From: Halieaceae bacterium
GTDB taxonomy: Bacteria; Pseudomonadota; Gammaproteobacteria; Pseudomonadales; Halieaceae
Length of the DNA: 6,520 nucleotides
Assembly (NCBI GenBank): GCA_003523185.1
Contig: DPGN01000015.1
Location: 1-6,520 of the forward strand
Direction of reading: 5' to 3'
Under the pieces are notes generated by a model. It was not told the origin of the DNA. It saw only the letters and a program-made list of their open reading frames with translations, and made no database searches. Shown piece by piece: positions 6,458 to 6,520 of this stretch. Each line of letters begins with the position of its first letter. The stretch's first letter is position 1. Made by a program: the position numbers and the translations under genes.

Positions 6458-6520
6458 ATGGCGACGCGTGGCATAAACAAAGTAATTTTGGTGGGTAATC
6501 TGGGTAATGAGCCCGAGCAT
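6458..6520 (+). CDS. ssb: Single-stranded DNA-binding protein SSB, N-terminal 21 residues (3' end outside window)
   Basis: The ATG at 6458 opens a frame reading [20 protein letters not shown], almost the same as the first residues of E. coli SSB ([20 protein letters not shown]). This is the first beta strand of the OB fold that binds single-stranded DNA. SSB is a cytoplasmic homotetramer that protects single strands in replication, recombination and repair and recruits partners by its acidic C-terminal tip, which lies outside the window. It has a strong Shine-Dalgarno and follows the MFS gene by 171 bases in the same orientation. In E. coli, ssb and uvrA are directly divergent; here the transporter lies between them. 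Identification is secure despite the short fragment. Confidence 0.95.
   Translation, partial: [21 protein letters not shown]

Noticed and set aside
1..6520. tRNA, rRNA, CRISPR, insertion sequence or attachment site
   Set aside because: No repeated spacer-like units, no tRNA cloverleaf, no transposase-like protein and no terminal inverted repeats with target duplication were seen on reading both strands.

Overview
The window looks like a conserved housekeeping stretch of a gammaproteobacterial chromosome, with mixed base composition that is not strongly GC-rich. The gene order rplQ - one variable gene - uvrA - MFS transporter - ssb is, from memory, the order seen in Pseudomonas and relatives, where katA and bfrA occupy the slot between rplQ and uvrA. 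The protein sequences (L17 tail, UvrA of 939 residues, YajR-like carrier, SSB N-terminus) all fit Gammaproteobacteria. A marine non-Pseudomonas lineage such as the OM60/NOR5-type clades is a guess and cannot be proved here.

Layout. Positions 1-210 hold the 3' end of rplQ (+), followed by a strong hairpin terminator at 241-266 that may work in both directions. Positions 322-2031 (-) encode a probably exported metallo-beta-lactamase-fold hydrolase with the three-part architecture of alkylsulfatases (SdsA1/YjcS type), but with an active site closer to ordinary MBL enzymes. Positions 2134-4953 (-) encode full-length UvrA. Both minus-strand genes point towards rplQ, with uvrA first and a 102-base gap between them. 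A 130-base divergent promoter region (4954-5083) separates uvrA from a 12-helix MFS transporter of the YajR type (5084-6286, +). After a 171-base leader region, ssb starts at 6458 and runs off the window.

How the genes relate. UvrA (damage recognition in nucleotide excision repair) and SSB (protection of single-stranded DNA) are both DNA-maintenance proteins kept near each other, as in E. coli, but here a transporter lies between them. I found no LexA-type CTG-N10-CAG operator upstream of either. The hydrolase and transporter are the accessory part; nothing in the sequence ties them functionally to repair.

No mobile element, CRISPR array, tRNA or rRNA was seen. The most notable observations are the hybrid alkylsulfatase/MBL hydrolase in the variable slot and a marked excess of the palindrome CGATCG (16 copies by eye). 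I did not find a convincing new multi-gene system.
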